Source: SIG350 sp964520895
Lineage (GTDB): Bacteria > Bacillota > Clostridia > TANB77 > SIG350
DNA: 15,012 nucleotides
Assembly: GCA_964520895.1 (NCBI GenBank)
Contig: CAZFOR010000032.1
Coordinates: 1-15,012, forward strand
Direction of reading: 5' to 3'
Positions 13,800 to 15,012 of the stretch are shown here, piece by piece (position 1 is the first letter of the stretch; every line of letters begins with the position of its first letter). The translations under genes and the position numbers were made by a program. Below the pieces are notes generated by a model. It did no database searches, was not told the DNA's origin, and saw only the letters and a program-made list of their open reading frames with translations.

Positions 13800-14963
13800 A
13801 TGAATAATGAAATAGAAATAATAACAAGAAAAGCTGTAGAGATTTTTTCGAAAGAAGAATTAATTAAAAAATTAAATAGTGGTAAAAAATTAGTAATAAA
13901 ATTTGGTGCAGATCCAAGTAGACCAGATTTACATATTGGACATAGTGTTCCACTTAGAATTTTAAAGCTATTACAAGATATGGGACATGATATTGTATTT
14001 GTAATAGGTGATTTTACTGCAATGATAGGTGACCCATCTGGTAAAAGCAAAACAAGACCTGCATTAACATTTGAAGAAACTAGGAAATCAGCTGAAACAT
14101 ATTTAAATCAAGTTACAAAGATATTAGATAAAGAAAAAACAAAAATAGTATTTAATTCTGAGTGGCTTAAGAAAATGAGTTTTGAAGATGTTGTAAAACT
14201 TGCAAGTAAATATACTGTTGCAAGAATAATGGAAAGAGATGATTTTAAAAATAGGTTTGAAAACAACTTACCTTTATCTATGCATGAATTACTATATCCT
14301 TTAATGCAAGGATATGACTCTGTTGCATTAAAATCTGATATAGAAATTGGTGGAACTGATCAAACATTTAATTTGTTAGTTGGTAGACAGTTACAAAAAG
14401 ACTATAATCAGGAAAGTCAAGTTGTAATAACATTTCCGTTATTAGTAGGTTTAGATGGAAAAGAAAAAATGAGTAAATCATTAGATAACTATATAGGCCT
14501 TACAGATACTCCATTTGAAAAGTTTGAAAAAAGTATGAAAATACCAGATAATGTTTTAAGACAGTATTTTGAACTTGCAACAGATTTACCAATAACTGAG
14601 ATAGATGAAATAATGAATGGAGATATACGTGAGGCACACATAAGGTTTGCTAAAGAATTAATTAAAATGTATGATGATATAAATGAGTTTGAAATTGCAA
14701 AAGAAAAATATTTTAGTATAGCAAAAGGTAAAATTCTTGATAATATAGAAGAAGTAAAAATTGCTGAAGAAAATATAAATATTTGTGATTTGTTAGTACA
14801 AATAGGTTTTGCTAATTCTAAAAGTGAAGCTAGAAGAATGATTCAAGGTAATGGAGTAAAAATTAACAGTACTACAGTTACAGAGATTGATAAGATTATT
14901 GAGCTTGATAATGATATAGTAATACAGTTTGGTAAAAATAAATTTAAGAAAATAGTTAATTGA
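13800..14963 (+). CDS. tyrS: Tyrosyl-tRNA synthetase
   Basis: This 387-residue class I synthetase charges tRNA-Tyr with tyrosine. The HIGH signature is at 45-48 (DLHIGHS) and KMSKS at 223-227 (KEKMSKS). GDFTAMIGDPSGKSKTRP (70-87) and IGGTDQ (183-188) mark the tyrosine/adenylate site of the second bacterial TyrRS type (TyrZ-like) rather than the B. subtilis TyrS/E. coli type. The C-terminal S4-like RNA-binding domain begins about residue 327 (ICDLLVQIGFANSKSEARRMI). Length is slightly below the usual 400 but complete. The ribosome-binding site AAGGAG (13785-13790) is 9 nt before the ATG. Expression depends on the tyrosine T-box leader just upstream, which independently confirms amino-acid specificity. 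The end at 14963 leaves 49 bp of the window without a recognisable terminator. Confidence 0.97.
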   Translation: MNNEIEIITRKAVEIFSKEELIKKLNSGKKLVIKFGADPSRPDLHIGHSVPLRILKLLQDMGHDIVFVIGDFTAMIGDPSGKSKTRPALTFEETRKSAETYLNQVTKILDKEKTKIVFNSEWLKKMSFEDVVKLASKYTVARIMERDDFKNRFENNLPLSMHELLYPLMQGYDSVALKSDIEIGGTDQTFNLLVGRQLQKDYNQESQVVITFPLLVGLDGKEKMSKSLDNYIGLTDTPFEKFEKSMKIPDNVLRQYFELATDLPITEIDEIMNGDIREAHIRFAKELIKMYDDINEFEIAKEKYFSIAKGKILDNIEEVKIAEENINICDLLVQIGFANSKSEARRMIQGNGVKINSTTVTEIDKIIELDNDIVIQFGKNKFKKIVN

Positions 14964-15012
14964 AAAGTTAAAAGCTATTCTGTAAAGTAAATGCATTTTG
15001 TAAGAAAAAAAA

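Noticed and set aside
14964..15012. Terminator for tyrS.
   Set aside because: No inverted repeat with a U-run could be made from the 49 bp after the stop; the terminator may lie beyond the window.

Overview
The window is very AT-rich (roughly 27 % GC by eye), with strong purine-rich Shine-Dalgarno sites, heavy AUA codon use, a T-box-regulated aminoacyl-tRNA synthetase, a flavin reductase-rubredoxin fusion and an AbrB-type regulator. This points to an anaerobic Firmicute, most likely class Clostridia. I cannot assign a genus.

Left part, 1-7784. A housekeeping-type promoter (about 73-102) precedes six tightly packed plus-strand genes: an AMP-forming acyl/aryl ligase, a GNAT-like protein, a second acyltransferase of the BioF2/FemAB-like GNAT type, two tandem paralogous radical SAM proteins with N-terminal B12-binding-type domains, and a third, more divergent radical SAM protein of the same architecture. 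Genes are separated by 11, 2 and 1 nt or overlap by 4 and 17 nt, so this is one transcription unit, closed by a strong hairpin at 7736-7784. It looks like an undescribed biosynthetic operon: activate a carboxylic acid, transfer it to an amine or hydroxyl, then modify unactivated carbons by radical chemistry. The product cannot be read from the sequence.

Middle part, 7785-9240. A minus-strand two-gene unit encodes a small AbrB-type transcription factor and a multi-pass acyltransferase-3 family membrane protein. Its promoter lies back to back with the promoter of the next plus-strand gene and carries a perfect 9-bp tandem repeat at the presumed transcription start.

Redox part, 9241-13420. This holds a flavin reductase-rubredoxin fusion (with a perfect internal Shine-Dalgarno that could release free rubredoxin), a convergent membrane-anchored flavodoxin whose promoter has the 19-bp spacer and internal dyad typical of MerR-family control, an unrecognised lipoprotein with richer base composition and a possibly structured leader, and an FAD oxidoreductase with a C-terminal Rieske domain. 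The redox proteins would suit electron transfer and oxygen or thiol stress defence in an anaerobe, but they are separate transcription units.

Right part, 13421-15012. A tyrosine T-box leader (UAC specifier, UGGU bulge, antiterminator and terminator) is followed by a small tyrosine-containing ORF whose stop codon overlaps the Shine-Dalgarno of tyrS, and then by tyrosyl-tRNA synthetase. No tRNA, rRNA, CRISPR array, transposase or attachment site was seen.
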